From Paenibacillus sp. 453mf (GTDB taxonomy: Bacteria > Bacillota > Bacilli > Paenibacillales > Paenibacillaceae), in contig NZ_FPAC01000001.1 of the NCBI RefSeq assembly GCF_900116105.1, positions 1,416,862 to 1,480,861 of the forward strand: DNA of 64,000 nucleotides, given 5' to 3'. Position 1 is the first letter of the stretch, and each line of letters starts with the position of its first letter. The position numbers and the translations under genes were made by a program. The notes beneath the pieces are model-generated. The model ran no database searches, was not told the origin of the DNA, and worked only from the letters and a program-made list of their open reading frames with translations. Of this stretch, positions 43,948 to 52,250 are shown piece by piece.

Positions 43948-44688
43948 ATGAGTAATGAATCTTCTGCGTGTCAAGTTCATGCAGGACCATATTATAAAGA
44001 TATTGTCTCTTTCCTGCAGCCTGCAGAAGGAGAACGAATACTGGATGTAGGCTGCGGCAATGGGAATTTAACCGCCAGAATTGCGGCTGCTGGTGCGATT
44101 CCGACGGGAATTGATGCTTCGGAGGAAATAGTAACGAAGGCTAGGCTAAAATATCCTGAACTGCAGCTATCGGTTGAAGATGCTCGGTATTACGCAACTG
44201 AAATTCCATATGACGCTGTATTTTCCCATGCAGTTCTGCACTGGATCAAGGACGCACCTGCAGTCACTAGCTCCATCTGGTCCGCACTTCGGCAGGGCGG
44301 CAGATTTGTAGCGGAATTTGCGGCAAGTGGCAATATCGCTATTATACTTACTGCGATCAGAGCAGAGCTTGAGCAGTTAGGATACGAGTGGGAGGGAAGA
44401 AATCCTTGGTATCATCCCACTATCGGAGAATATTCTAGCCTGCTGGAGCAGACGGGATTCAAGGTCATTTTTGCTCAGCACACGGACAGCAAATCTCCAC
44501 TGAAAGGGGATAACGGCATTCGAAACTGGATGGATAACTTCTCTTCCTATTTATTTCAGGGGGTCTTGGCTGAACACCAAGCACTAATCTATGATGCCGT
44601 AGAGGATAGAGTACGGCGTGACCTATACAAGGATGGCAACTGGATGATTGACATCAGCAGACTGCGGATTGCAGCCATCAAGCAATAG
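43948..44688 (+). CDS. SAM-dependent methyltransferase
   Basis: A 246-residue class I methyltransferase. The SAM loop is ILDVGCGNGNLTARIA, the acidic residue ends PTGIDASEE, and motif IV is SHAVLHWIKD, as in trans-aconitate methyltransferase (Tam) and UbiE-like enzymes. The start at 43948 has AAAGGAGA upstream. The substrate is not known; resemblance to Tam is family-level only. Confidence 0.88.
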   Translation: MSNESSACQVHAGPYYKDIVSFLQPAEGERILDVGCGNGNLTARIAAAGAIPTGIDASEEIVTKARLKYPELQLSVEDARYYATEIPYDAVFSHAVLHWIKDAPAVTSSIWSALRQGGRFVAEFAASGNIAIILTAIRAELEQLGYEWEGRNPWYHPTIGEYSSLLEQTGFKVIFAQHTDSKSPLKGDNGIRNWMDNFSSYLFQGVLAEHQALIYDAVEDRVRRDLYKDGNWMIDISRLRIAAIKQ

Positions 44689-44727
44689 ATAATTATGTGA
44701 GAATTTCGCATAAATCCTTTATGTATG

Positions 44728-44753
44728 AAAGTCGCGGTTTCGCGGCTTTTTTC
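44728..44753 (+). terminator. Terminator after the methyltransferase gene
   Basis: Stem AAAGTCGCG/CGCGGCTTT with one G-T pair, a tetraloop and a run of T residues. Confidence 0.85.
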
Positions 44754-44796
44754 GTGCAAGAAATTTCTGAGAAGATGCTAATCCATGCATGAGGTC

Positions 44797-45426
44797 TTAT
44801 TGAGCGAGGGCTTCTTTGGTGATTTGCTTGATATCGTAAGGGGAGGTCATGCACTCGTCGATAATATCGGGGAGGATCTGCTTCAGGAAGTAACGAACAC
44901 AATGAAGGTCAATGTTCTTAATCTTGACAATCGCATTGCGATACATCGCAACAAATTCCTTCTCTGTATTGCCTCGCTGCAGTTCTACAAATGCTTCATA
45001 AACCTGATCCAGCTTGTCTGCCACCTCTAGAATAAGTCCTTCTACGGAATTGTCTTTGCCTTCACGAAGCTGTCTACGGAAGATAGATTTCAATTCCTCC
45101 GGAATATTCTCCTCGATAAAGTGCTGAACCATTCCTTCTTCTACTTGCTGCAGCATGGCGCGGAGCTCAAGAGAATAGTGTTTGACGGGTGTCTTAATAT
45201 CTCCGATAAAGATCTCGCCATAGTCATGGCTGCTTGTAATTTCGTACAGCTTTTTCCAGTCAACCTGTACTCCGTGCTGTTCCTCAATGTCGGCTAAGGT
45301 CTTGGCATATTGTACTACCTTCCAGGAGTGCGCAGACACGCTGTGCTCTTCAAATTTAAACTTGCCGGGTGTCCGTATAATGCGCTCAAGATCGTTGAGT
45401 GTACGGAAGTAAGTGTGAATTCCCAT
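44797..45426 (-). CDS. HD-domain 5'-nucleotidase-like hydrolase (YfbR type)
   Basis: A 209-residue HD-superfamily phosphohydrolase. The metal ligands appear as His in SVSAHSWKV, His-Asp in SSHDYGEIF and a later Asp in EVADKLDQVYEA. This arrangement matches YfbR/HDDC2-type deoxynucleoside 5'-monophosphatases, which help balance nucleotide pools. The ribosome binding site AAAGGAT precedes the ATG. It is a single gene converging on the methyltransferase terminator. Confidence 0.85.
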   Translation of the reverse strand: MGIHTYFRTLNDLERIIRTPGKFKFEEHSVSAHSWKVVQYAKTLADIEEQHGVQVDWKKLYEITSSHDYGEIFIGDIKTPVKHYSLELRAMLQQVEEGMVQHFIEENIPEELKSIFRRQLREGKDNSVEGLILEVADKLDQVYEAFVELQRGNTEKEFVAMYRNAIVKIKNIDLHCVRYFLKQILPDIIDECMTSPYDIKQITKEALAQ

Positions 45427-45545
45427 GTGTCAAATCATCCTTTGTGTTATCAATGTGTGTACGTACAACCCAACAGTAACATCCATATGTCATCGCAGGA
45501 TTATGCAGGGACTAGATTAATATTAAGTTAAGAGGACTTCGTGCC

Positions 45546-45749
45546 TTATTGTAAATATAGGATCAACTGCTGAGCGATGTCCATCTTGTTTAATTTCATC
45601 TTGATATCGGCCATCGTAATCGGTTTCGCGTGAAGCATGAGCTCATATATCCGATAAGTTCATTCGATTCAATCGTAGCTCTACCTGCTACATGCAGAAA
45701 TATTACACCAACAATAACCAGGAGTAGAGACTTCCATATCCAATCCATA
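45546..45749 (-). pseudogene. Internally deleted DUF421/YetF-like membrane protein
   Basis: From 45749 the frame MDWIWKSLLLVIVGVIFLHV, then AGRATIESNELIGYM, matches the first helix of YetF-like (DUF421) proteins. It then runs out of frame into AKPITMADIKMKLNKMDIAQQL, a likely C-terminal end of the same family. About 150 residues are missing between. A start with AGGTG upstream survives, but the product would be a short nonsense fusion. Confidence 0.5.
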
Positions 45750-46134
45750 TACACACCTGCTTTCTATCTGCAAACCATATTATTTGTTAATGATGCTAAC
45801 TTATTCAGCTGCGGGTATTTAAGAATTTTATAACAAGAGAGCATCACAAGGCTCCAATATTCTGGACTTTTTCTTCGGTTGATGCATTCGATTATTATGG
45901 AAAGCCCGGCACGCAGGCCGATCTGTTAACCACTTTTTAATTCAATATAATTACACAAGTGAATCCTTCAAGAACAGCAGATTATTATTCCCTGCCAAAA
46001 ATTTACATAAAACTGAATTTCGGAGAACATATTCAGAACATAGTTTAACTAGATAGCTATGATCCATAGCTTCAGGTGTACGGTCCGATCGATATCACTG
46101 GACGAGCTATCTTCACATTAAAAGGAGGTGTACT
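45750..46134. other. Intergenic DNA before the helveticin-like gene
   Basis: Contains a short open stretch (45828-45940, APIFWTFSSVDAFDYYGKPG and eight residues to a stop) without a start codon or ribosome binding site, which looks like the 3' end of a lost gene. The rest is the AT-rich upstream region of the helveticin-like gene. Confidence 0.45.
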
Positions 46135-47127
46135 ATGTTCGAGTCGAAAGCGTATAAGAAGACCGAGGGACGAATGAAATTATGGGTATCTCTTGTTATT
46201 GCCTACATGATGTTCAGTATGGCAGTATTACCTGCACATGCTGCATCACCTCAGAAGACAGTCAATGCATCAGCCAAGCTAGCGTACAATCTTAAGGGAC
46301 TGAAGCACAACGTCGTTGTACAAAAAGCTTATATTGCTGACAAGTACCTGTATGTAACTCAGCGTTCAAAAGGCACTTGTTATCTATCCAGATTGCTAAT
46401 CGATGGCACAAACGCGAATTACGTGGACGAAATGACGGTTACGAACACCGGCCATTGCCAAACATTAGACATGTATACTTACAATGGGGAGAATTACTTC
46501 TATTTCAGCTCAAAAGCGGATTCCTCTACGTCCTACTATTGGTCACTGCAAGTCGCCAGACTCCAGTATTCTGCGGGAACCACTGTGGATTATACGGATC
46601 TGCGCCGGTTTACTTACATGAATTATGCAAATAAAACCGGTTCTAGACTAGGTGACACTTATCGTGTTGACGGCGGCGGCAACAGTACGCATACGTTCTT
46701 CCGTGTCCAGACCGCTGAAGGTACGGTGACATGGTCGATCTATGACACTGCCAAATTGAACCAGCTTCTAGACAGTAATGAGCAGGTGCGGATGGATAGT
46801 GCTGCAGCGGTGGGTGCATGTGTCAGCAGCTTTACTCAATCGGGCAGCGGTATTATTCGGCCCAATGGATCTTTTCAGGGAGCGGATATGCTGGGCAGTA
46901 CGGAGATTTATACATCGGGTGGAGCTGAGGGAGATACACCTCAAATTGCCATGATATCGAGCACAGGCTCTTTCAAAACACTCGTAAACATAACAAACGT
47001 AGGAAACCACGAGATTGAAGGGGTCCAGACGAAGAACGGTAATGTCTATTTTACGATTGTTCCCGATCCGGTTAACAAGACAAATACACAAAAAGTGTAT
47101 TACGTTCCAGACACCGTGTTTAACTGA
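46135..47127 (+). CDS. Secreted helveticin J-like (class III bacteriocin family) protein
   Basis: A 330-residue protein with an N-terminal export signal (VSLVIAYMMFSMAVLPAHAA, cleavage likely after AHA near residue 37). The mature part resembles helveticin J family proteins: AYIADKYLYVTQRSKGTCYL, EMTVTNTGHCQTLDMY and a beta-propeller-like repeat pattern, with EIEGVQTKNGNVYFTIVPD near the end. Family members are large heat-labile bacteriocins of lactobacilli, although many homologs have no shown activity. No immunity gene is visible. The ribosome binding site AAAGGAGGTG is perfect. Confidence 0.8.
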   Translation: MFESKAYKKTEGRMKLWVSLVIAYMMFSMAVLPAHAASPQKTVNASAKLAYNLKGLKHNVVVQKAYIADKYLYVTQRSKGTCYLSRLLIDGTNANYVDEMTVTNTGHCQTLDMYTYNGENYFYFSSKADSSTSYYWSLQVARLQYSAGTTVDYTDLRRFTYMNYANKTGSRLGDTYRVDGGGNSTHTFFRVQTAEGTVTWSIYDTAKLNQLLDSNEQVRMDSAAAVGACVSSFTQSGSGIIRPNGSFQGADMLGSTEIYTSGGAEGDTPQIAMISSTGSFKTLVNITNVGNHEIEGVQTKNGNVYFTIVPDPVNKTNTQKVYYVPDTVFN

Positions 47128-47336
47128 CAAACGCAAATAGTACAGACCATTCAATAGGATTTATATTAGGGGTCAGTATTATTATGGGCTTTTCTAATTC
47201 CTCATATGATTTTGCTTTTAATGCCTTGGATTCACGCCGCCGGGTTGTTATGTAATGAGCATAATTAAAAATCATATTTCTTTTTTTGAGAAAGGTCTTG
47301 AATTAGTTTATCACATCTGTTATTGTAGTCCTTGCG
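47128..47336. other. Gap after the helveticin-like gene
   Basis: AT-rich DNA without a convincing gene. No clear terminator follows the helveticin-like gene. A 23-codon frame at 47183-47254 has no ribosome binding site and was not accepted. Confidence 0.4.
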
Positions 47337-47468
47337 TGAAATGGAAAGCTAATTATCGTAACGGATCTTTCCAGCAGATAATTTTGACCACTCCTACGAA
47401 TGGTAGGACGTTAAGGCCACACGGACAGCCGGGTCAAATGCCGATCGGCAACTTTCGTTGCCTTATTG
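47337..47468 (+). ncRNA. Structured RNA candidate, GEMM-I-like
   Basis: Several perfect stems lie close together: TGGAAAG/CTTTCCA (47342-47348 and 47367-47373), TCCTAC/GTAGGA (47392-47397 and 47403-47408), and GGCAAC-TTTC-GTTGCC (47447-47462). The order CTCCTACGAATGGTAGGACG, then AAGGCC, then ACAGCCGGGT recalls the conserved core of c-di-GMP-I (GEMM-I) riboswitches, but several invariant bases differ and its P2 arm would be very short. It could be a degenerate or new RNA. No covariance model was run. Confidence 0.3.
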
Positions 47469-47692
47469 ATTGAGTTAAAAGCTCAAATTTTATAAGTTGG
47501 TTACTTTACAACCTGTGCATTGCACATCAACTTGTGAAACGGTCAATAAGAGTGGAAAAAGTAATTATTTGCTGACAGACTCTGATCCATTATTGATATA
47601 CTCATAAATATGAATGAGCCTTCTCATTTTCATGTGACCATCCCGGATGGTTATGGAGTAATTATGCTTATTTAATATTTACGATATATCTT

Positions 47693-47741
47693 AAGCAAGT
47701 GTGATGCGCAATTATGCGATTTTTACACTTGCTTTTTTGTT
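47693..47741 (+). terminator. Strong terminator in the leader of the polyamine genes
   Basis: Stacked hairpin: AAGCAAGTGT/ACACTTGCTT outside (47693-47702, 47725-47734) with CGCA-ATTA-TGCG inside, followed by TTTTTTG. It ends about 115 bp before the carboxynorspermidine dehydrogenase start, either ending an upstream non-coding transcript or acting as an attenuator. Confidence 0.85.
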
Positions 47742-47855
47742 TTGAGAAGCTATGATTACCATACTTTTCTTGCAGATTTCGCAAGTGGCATATATTCAGC
47801 TGATTTGGTTGTACTGAATACGGCTTGAAAATTTAATTTGTTAGGAGATATGAAA

Positions 47856-49094
47856 ATGGGAAAAGCACTTATTATTGGCGCCGGCGGCGTAGCATCAGTA
47901 GCAGTTCACAAATGTGTTCAAAACAGTGAAGTATTCGAAGAAATTTGCATTGCGAGCCGTACAAAATCGAAATGCGATGAGCTCAAAGCAAAACTGGATG
48001 GCGTAAAAACAAAAATCACGACAGCTCAAGTCGATGCGAACAACGTAGATGAACTCATTGCACTAATTAACGAAGTTAAACCGGATATCGTAATGAACCT
48101 GGCTTTGCCATATCAAGACCTAACGATTATGGATGCATGTCTTGCAACGAAAACGAATTACATGGATACAGCAAACTACGAGCCGGAAGATACGGCGAAA
48201 TTTGAATACAAATGGCAGTGGGATTACAAAGAGCGCTTTGAGCAAGCAGGAATTACTGCACTTCTCGGAAGCGGCTTTGATCCAGGCGTAACTGGCGTAT
48301 TCTCTGCGTATGCCCTTAAGCATTACTTTGATGAAATTGAATATATCGATATTCTGGATTGCAACGGCGGCGACCATGGCTACCCATTCGCAACGAATTT
48401 CAACCCAGAGATCAATATCCGTGAAGTGTCTGCTAACGGAAGATATTGGGAAAATGGCGAGTGGATCGAGACTAAGCCTATGGAAATCAAGCGCGTATAC
48501 GACTTTGCTGAAGTGGGTGAGAAGGACATGTACCTTCTGTACCATGAAGAGCTTGAGTCCTTGGCGAAGAACATTCCTGGCTTGAAGCGCATTCGTTTCT
48601 TCATGACATTTGGTCAAAGCTACCTTACGCATCTGAAGGCTCTTGAGAATGTAGGCATGACTTCCATCGAACCGATCGAATTTGAAGGTCAGCAAATCAT
48701 TCCGTTGCAGTTCCTGAAGGCTGTATTGCCAGACCCAGCTTCCCTTGGACCACGCACCGTGGGCAAGACGAACATCGGTTGTATCTTCAAAGGGAAAAAA
48801 GACGGCAAAGACAAGACTTACTATGTCTACAACATCTGTGATCACCAAGAATGCTACAAAGAAGTAGGCTCCCAAGCGATTTCTTACACAACGGGTGTTC
48901 CTGCCATGATCGGAGCAGCGATGGTGATGACAGGCAAATGGAATAAACCAGGCGTATACAATGTAGAAGAATTTAATCCAGATCCATTCATGGAAGAGTT
49001 GAACAAATGGGGACTTCCGTGGGTAGAAGACTTCAATCCGGTGCTTGTAGATGAATTGCCGGAAGAGACTAAGAAATCGGAGCTAGTTCGCTAA
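47856..49094 (+). CDS. Carboxynorspermidine/carboxyspermidine dehydrogenase
   Basis: A 412-residue NADP-linked enzyme of the saccharopine dehydrogenase family that couples aspartate semialdehyde to a diamine (putrescine or diaminopropane). The Rossmann loop is GAGGVASVAVHK, followed by ASRTKSKCDEL; GSGFDPGVTGVFSAYA and DCNGGDHGYPFATNFNPEINIREVS are highly typical of this enzyme. ATG 47856 was chosen over 47850 since AGGAG lies eight bases before it. With the adjacent decarboxylase it forms the alternative route to spermidine used by many bacteria lacking SAM decarboxylase. Confidence 0.93.
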   Translation: MGKALIIGAGGVASVAVHKCVQNSEVFEEICIASRTKSKCDELKAKLDGVKTKITTAQVDANNVDELIALINEVKPDIVMNLALPYQDLTIMDACLATKTNYMDTANYEPEDTAKFEYKWQWDYKERFEQAGITALLGSGFDPGVTGVFSAYALKHYFDEIEYIDILDCNGGDHGYPFATNFNPEINIREVSANGRYWENGEWIETKPMEIKRVYDFAEVGEKDMYLLYHEELESLAKNIPGLKRIRFFMTFGQSYLTHLKALENVGMTSIEPIEFEGQQIIPLQFLKAVLPDPASLGPRTVGKTNIGCIFKGKKDGKDKTYYVYNICDHQECYKEVGSQAISYTTGVPAMIGAAMVMTGKWNKPGVYNVEEFNPDPFMEELNKWGLPWVEDFNPVLVDELPEETKKSELVR

Positions 49095-49095
49095 G

Positions 49096-50223
49096 ATGAA
49101 GTTCGAGGAACTGCCTACACCTTGCTTTGTAGTCGATGAGGCACTCATCGAGCATAATTTGAAGATCCTGAATGGCGTAATGCAGCGCACAGGAGCCAAA
49201 GTTATACTTGCACAAAAAGCATTTTCCATGACTGCAATGTATCCCCTGATCGGAAAATATTTGAACGGTGCAACAGCCAGTGGTTTATATGAAGCACGTC
49301 TAGGCTATGAAGAAATGGGCAAAGAGAATCATGTCTTTGCTCCAGCCTACCGTGAGGATGAGATCGATGAAATTTTAGCGATTTGCGATCATATCATTTT
49401 CAACTCCTTCTCCCAGCTGGAGAAGTTCAAGGATAGAGCTTTGAAGGCCGGCCGACAGGTTGGACTTCGCATCAATCCGGAATGCTCTACACAGGAAGGT
49501 CACGAAATCTATGATCCATGCTCACCAGGTTCGAGATTCGGCGCGAAGCAGGAGGATTTCCGTGCAGAGCTGCTCGAAGGCGTGTCCGGTCTGCACTTCC
49601 ATACACTATGTCAGCAGAACTCCGACGATTTGGAGACAACACTGAATGCAGTGGAAGAAAAGTTTGGACAGTGGCTGCCACAGATGAAATGGATTAATTT
49701 TGGCGGCGGACATCATATTACGAGAGAAGACTATGATATTCCAAGACTAGAGGCTTGCATTAAGAGAATGCAGGACAAATATGGCCTTGAGGTATATCTG
49801 GAGCCGGGAGAAGCGGTAGCCTTAAACGCGGGCTACTTGGTGACCTCGGTGCTTGATCTTCACAAGAATGGGATAGAAATTGCCATTCTTGACACATCGG
49901 CGACCTGTCATATGCCGGACGTACTCGAAATGCCTTACCGACCGCCACTGTATGGTTCCGGTGAACCGGCTGAGAAGCCATTCACCTATCGTCTTGGCGG
50001 GCAAACCTGCCTGTCAGGTGATGTCATTGGTGATTACTCCTTCGATCATCCGCTGAAGAGTGGTGACCGCTTAGTATTTGGTGATATGGCGATCTACTCC
50101 ATGGTCAAGACCAATACGTTTAATGGTATGCCATTGCCGGCTATTGCAGTTAAACGCAAAGACGGTGATTGTGAGGTCGTTCGCGAATTCGGCTATCAGG
50201 ATTTCAAGACGAGACTTGCTTAA
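49096..50223 (+). CDS. nspC: Carboxynorspermidine decarboxylase
   Basis: A 375-residue PLP-dependent decarboxylase of the alanine-racemase-fold (fold III) group. Lys41 in ILAQKAFSM binds PLP; HTLCQQN and GGGHHITREDYD are characteristic of carboxynorspermidine decarboxylase, and the dimer-interface Cys is in LDTSATCHMPDVLEMPYRP. It starts two bases after the dehydrogenase stop codon, so the pair is one transcription unit. It releases spermidine or norspermidine from its carboxy form. A strong bidirectional-type terminator follows. Confidence 0.93.
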   Translation: MKFEELPTPCFVVDEALIEHNLKILNGVMQRTGAKVILAQKAFSMTAMYPLIGKYLNGATASGLYEARLGYEEMGKENHVFAPAYREDEIDEILAICDHIIFNSFSQLEKFKDRALKAGRQVGLRINPECSTQEGHEIYDPCSPGSRFGAKQEDFRAELLEGVSGLHFHTLCQQNSDDLETTLNAVEEKFGQWLPQMKWINFGGGHHITREDYDIPRLEACIKRMQDKYGLEVYLEPGEAVALNAGYLVTSVLDLHKNGIEIAILDTSATCHMPDVLEMPYRPPLYGSGEPAEKPFTYRLGGQTCLSGDVIGDYSFDHPLKSGDRLVFGDMAIYSMVKTNTFNGMPLPAIAVKRKDGDCEVVREFGYQDFKTRLA

Positions 50224-50254
50224 ATCACTTATAAATTTATATGAAATTTTCTAC

Positions 50255-50308
50255 AAAACAAAAAGCATTAACCCCATTAAATCATGAGGTTAATGTTTTT
50301 TGTTTTGT
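50255..50308. terminator. Terminator after the polyamine genes
   Basis: A long stem (CAAAAAGCATTAACC with GGTTAATGTTTTTTG, a few mismatches) with a 13-nt loop and T-runs on both strands, so it can also serve the minus-strand small gene to its right. Confidence 0.85.
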
Positions 50309-50376
50309 TTCTGTTATAAAAATAATCAGGAACTATCCCAGATAGATCCTGATCAATTGAGGAATAGTCAACTTAA

Positions 50377-50517
50377 TTAAGAATAAAATCTTCTATGCTT
50401 GTTATGATGTTTGTTATGACGACGGTGTTTACATACGACAAGTGCTTTTTCACCAGGCTTCAGAACGACAACTTTTACTTTTTTTCTTTTAAGAAATTCT
50501 TTAGTCATTTCATTCAT
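50377..50517 (-). CDS. Small basic His/Lys-rich protein
   Basis: A 46-residue gene with a perfect ribosome binding site (AAGGAGGAGGTG). The product starts MNEMTKEFLKRKKVKVVVLK, continues PGEKALVVCK and ends in a His/Arg/Lys-rich tail (HRRHNKHHNKHRRFYS). It has one Cys. There is no recognised family; size, composition and the neighbouring spore-type genes suggest a minor spore coat or metal-binding protein. It may be cotranscribed with the damaged YjcZ-like frame upstream. Confidence 0.7.
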   Translation of the reverse strand: MNEMTKEFLKRKKVKVVVLKPGEKALVVCKHRRHNKHHNKHRRFYS

Positions 50518-50570
50518 ATTTTTCACCTCCTCCTTAGGTTAACAGAAGGATTCAAAATTACATTTTCAAA

Positions 50571-50672
50571 TTAAGACCATTTGAAAGCTCTAACAATAAT
50601 TACAAGCAGAATAAACAATACGAGAATGACAGCGAGGGTTTTGGAAGAACCATTATCATAAGAAGTTCCTTG
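50571..50672 (-). pseudogene. YjcZ-like small sporulation membrane protein, start lost
   Basis: The frame SYDNGSSKTLAVILVLFILL, then VIIVRAFKWS, has the single-helix signature of the YjcZ family of tiny sporulation proteins. A ribosome binding site GGGAGGTG is present upstream, but in-frame TAA codons separate it from the helix, so the 5' part appears frameshifted. Confidence 0.45.
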
Positions 50673-50800
50673 AAATTATTATTAATCACGCACCTCCCAT
50701 CCTGTATCATATTTGCAATATATGCATTATTCTGCTGCTTTGATTAAACTATTATCTACTTTTAATAGAATTATACAGATTCACTAGACCTTACAGAAAA

Positions 50801-50880
50801 TCAAACAACATTTTTAAGGGCTTCATAGCGATATTGCACCGGTGTCATATAGCCTAAAGTTCCATGACCGATCCATATTC
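50801..50880 (-). pseudogene. IS3-family transposase (OrfB) C-terminal remnant
   Basis: Minus strand reads IGHGTLGYMTPVQYRYEALK then NVV and stop. LGYMTPVQYR is the conserved end of IS3-group OrfB integrases. Only the last ~25 residues remain, and the upstream join at 50880 is abrupt. Confidence 0.7.
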
Positions 50881-50996
50881 AAAAAGCAGACGGCAGAGTC
50901 GTTACCAATCTTCAGGACAGCATCCACATCACGATGAATGATTTCGATTCCGATGGTGAGTATTATGGAGACGAATCTGACGATTATGAAAAGTAG
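50881..50996 (+). pseudogene. Truncated acidic C-terminal coding fragment
   Basis: Abutting the IS3 remnant is a frame without a start: KADGRVVTNLQDSIHITMND followed by an acidic end (FDSDGEYYGDESDDYEK) and a stop. It looks like the 3' end of a gene cut by the insertion sequence. Not recognised. Confidence 0.4.
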
Positions 50997-51081
50997 AATC
51001 GAGGGGCCTTCAGGAGGAGGGCTCTTCTTTTTTTGATGTGAAATAACTTGCAGATATTCAATAATTAGACGCTTTTCCGTG

Positions 51082-51109
51082 ACCTATAATCTATTTACGC
51101 CATAGTATG
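51082..51109 (+). promoter_or_regulatory. Sigma-K-like promoter of the first glycosyltransferase gene
   Basis: ACC, then exactly 16 bp, then CATAGTATG, one mismatch from the sigma-K -10 consensus CATAnnnTA. It lies 48 bp before the start codon. Confidence 0.5.
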
Positions 51110-51156
51110 TAGAATAGAGTTTGAGATTCTTACGTGAAGTGGAGAGGAGGGGAAGT

Positions 51157-52233
51157 ATGGACAAGCAAGCTATTCGTTTGCTTATGATTATTGACAAATT
51201 TGAGGTAGGTGGAACTGAAACCTATGTCTCAGCTGTCGTTGAAGAAATGTTAAAGCGTAATCTTACCGTCTTTGTCGCAGGGAAAAAAGGAAGTTTACTG
51301 TCTAAATTTCAATCGATTGGCTGTACTACGTATACAAATATGAGAAACCCGTCAAGATTCGAGAGCTGGATCAGGAAACATAAGATCAATATTATCAATG
51401 CTCACCATGAAACGACAGGAGTACTCGGCAGCCGTCTCAGCAAGAAGCTAAAGATCCCCTTTGTCTTCACTATTCATGGAACCTATTATCCACGTTCCTT
51501 GATTAGCAGGGTAATGAAGGGATGTGATGAGCGCAGCGCTGTGGTTAGTGTCAGTCTACCCGTGAAAAAGTGGCTGGAAGAGAAAAATATATCCTCCATC
51601 GTTATACCGAACGGCATAAATACCACTCAATTCACATACCGAAAAAACAAGGAGCTGCTCAATAAACTGAATATTCCACAGAGATCAAAAGTACTGTTGT
51701 ATGTGAGCCGATTGGAAGACGAGAAAGGGGACATCTGTAAATTGTTTGTTCGCGCGGCGCAGCGATACATGGATACAAGGGATAACGTACATGTTATTGT
51801 CGTTGGCGGAGGTCCGGATCTGAATTCAGTCAGGAAACAGGCGGCAAGAAAGCATGATCAGCGAATCCATGTTCTCGGAGAACGTCTTGATACTGCATCC
51901 TTATTTTCTATAAGTGATGTTGTTGTCGGTACTGGACGTGTAGCCCTTGAAGCGATGTCGTGTAAACGCCCGGTAATCGCAATTGGCAGCAAGGGGATCT
52001 TTGGCATTTTAAGACCGGAAAATTTCAAAGAGGCATGGAAATATTATTTCGGAGATCACAGAGCAAAACAAACCGTGCACAGCCGGAGAATCGAGCTTCT
52101 TATTGCAAACGCACTGCGCTCAAGTAAATCATCTGCTCAATTGGGAAAAGAAGGACGTGAGTTTGTTATTGCCAAGTTTAATATATCAGCTATTGTCGAT
52201 AAACTGATGACTTTGTACAACTCAATTTTGTAA
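51157..52233 (+). CDS. Glycosyltransferase family 4
   Basis: A 358-residue GT-B fold glycosyltransferase. The acceptor side starts LLMIIDKFEVGGTETYV; the donor domain begins near residue 180 (VLLYVSRLEDEKGD) and includes GGGPDLNSVRKQA and VVVGTGRVALEAMSCKRPVIA. The start at 51157 has GGAGAGGAGGGG upstream. It is the first gene of a surface-polysaccharide cluster; a sigma-K-like promoter suggests late mother-cell expression, so the glycan may belong to the spore surface. Confidence 0.9.
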   Translation: MDKQAIRLLMIIDKFEVGGTETYVSAVVEEMLKRNLTVFVAGKKGSLLSKFQSIGCTTYTNMRNPSRFESWIRKHKINIINAHHETTGVLGSRLSKKLKIPFVFTIHGTYYPRSLISRVMKGCDERSAVVSVSLPVKKWLEEKNISSIVIPNGINTTQFTYRKNKELLNKLNIPQRSKVLLYVSRLEDEKGDICKLFVRAAQRYMDTRDNVHVIVVGGGPDLNSVRKQAARKHDQRIHVLGERLDTASLFSISDVVVGTGRVALEAMSCKRPVIAIGSKGIFGILRPENFKEAWKYYFGDHRAKQTVHSRRIELLIANALRSSKSSAQLGKEGREFVIAKFNISAIVDKLMTLYNSIL

Positions 52234-52250
52234 TCACTGGAGGGGGAGAA

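Noticed and set aside
47183-47254. 23-codon frame after the helveticin-like gene
   Set aside because: No ribosome binding site and no hydrophobic or conserved pattern.
48120-48875. 251-codon frame antisense to carboxynorspermidine dehydrogenase
   Set aside because: Shadow of a strongly coding opposite strand; no start signals or motifs.
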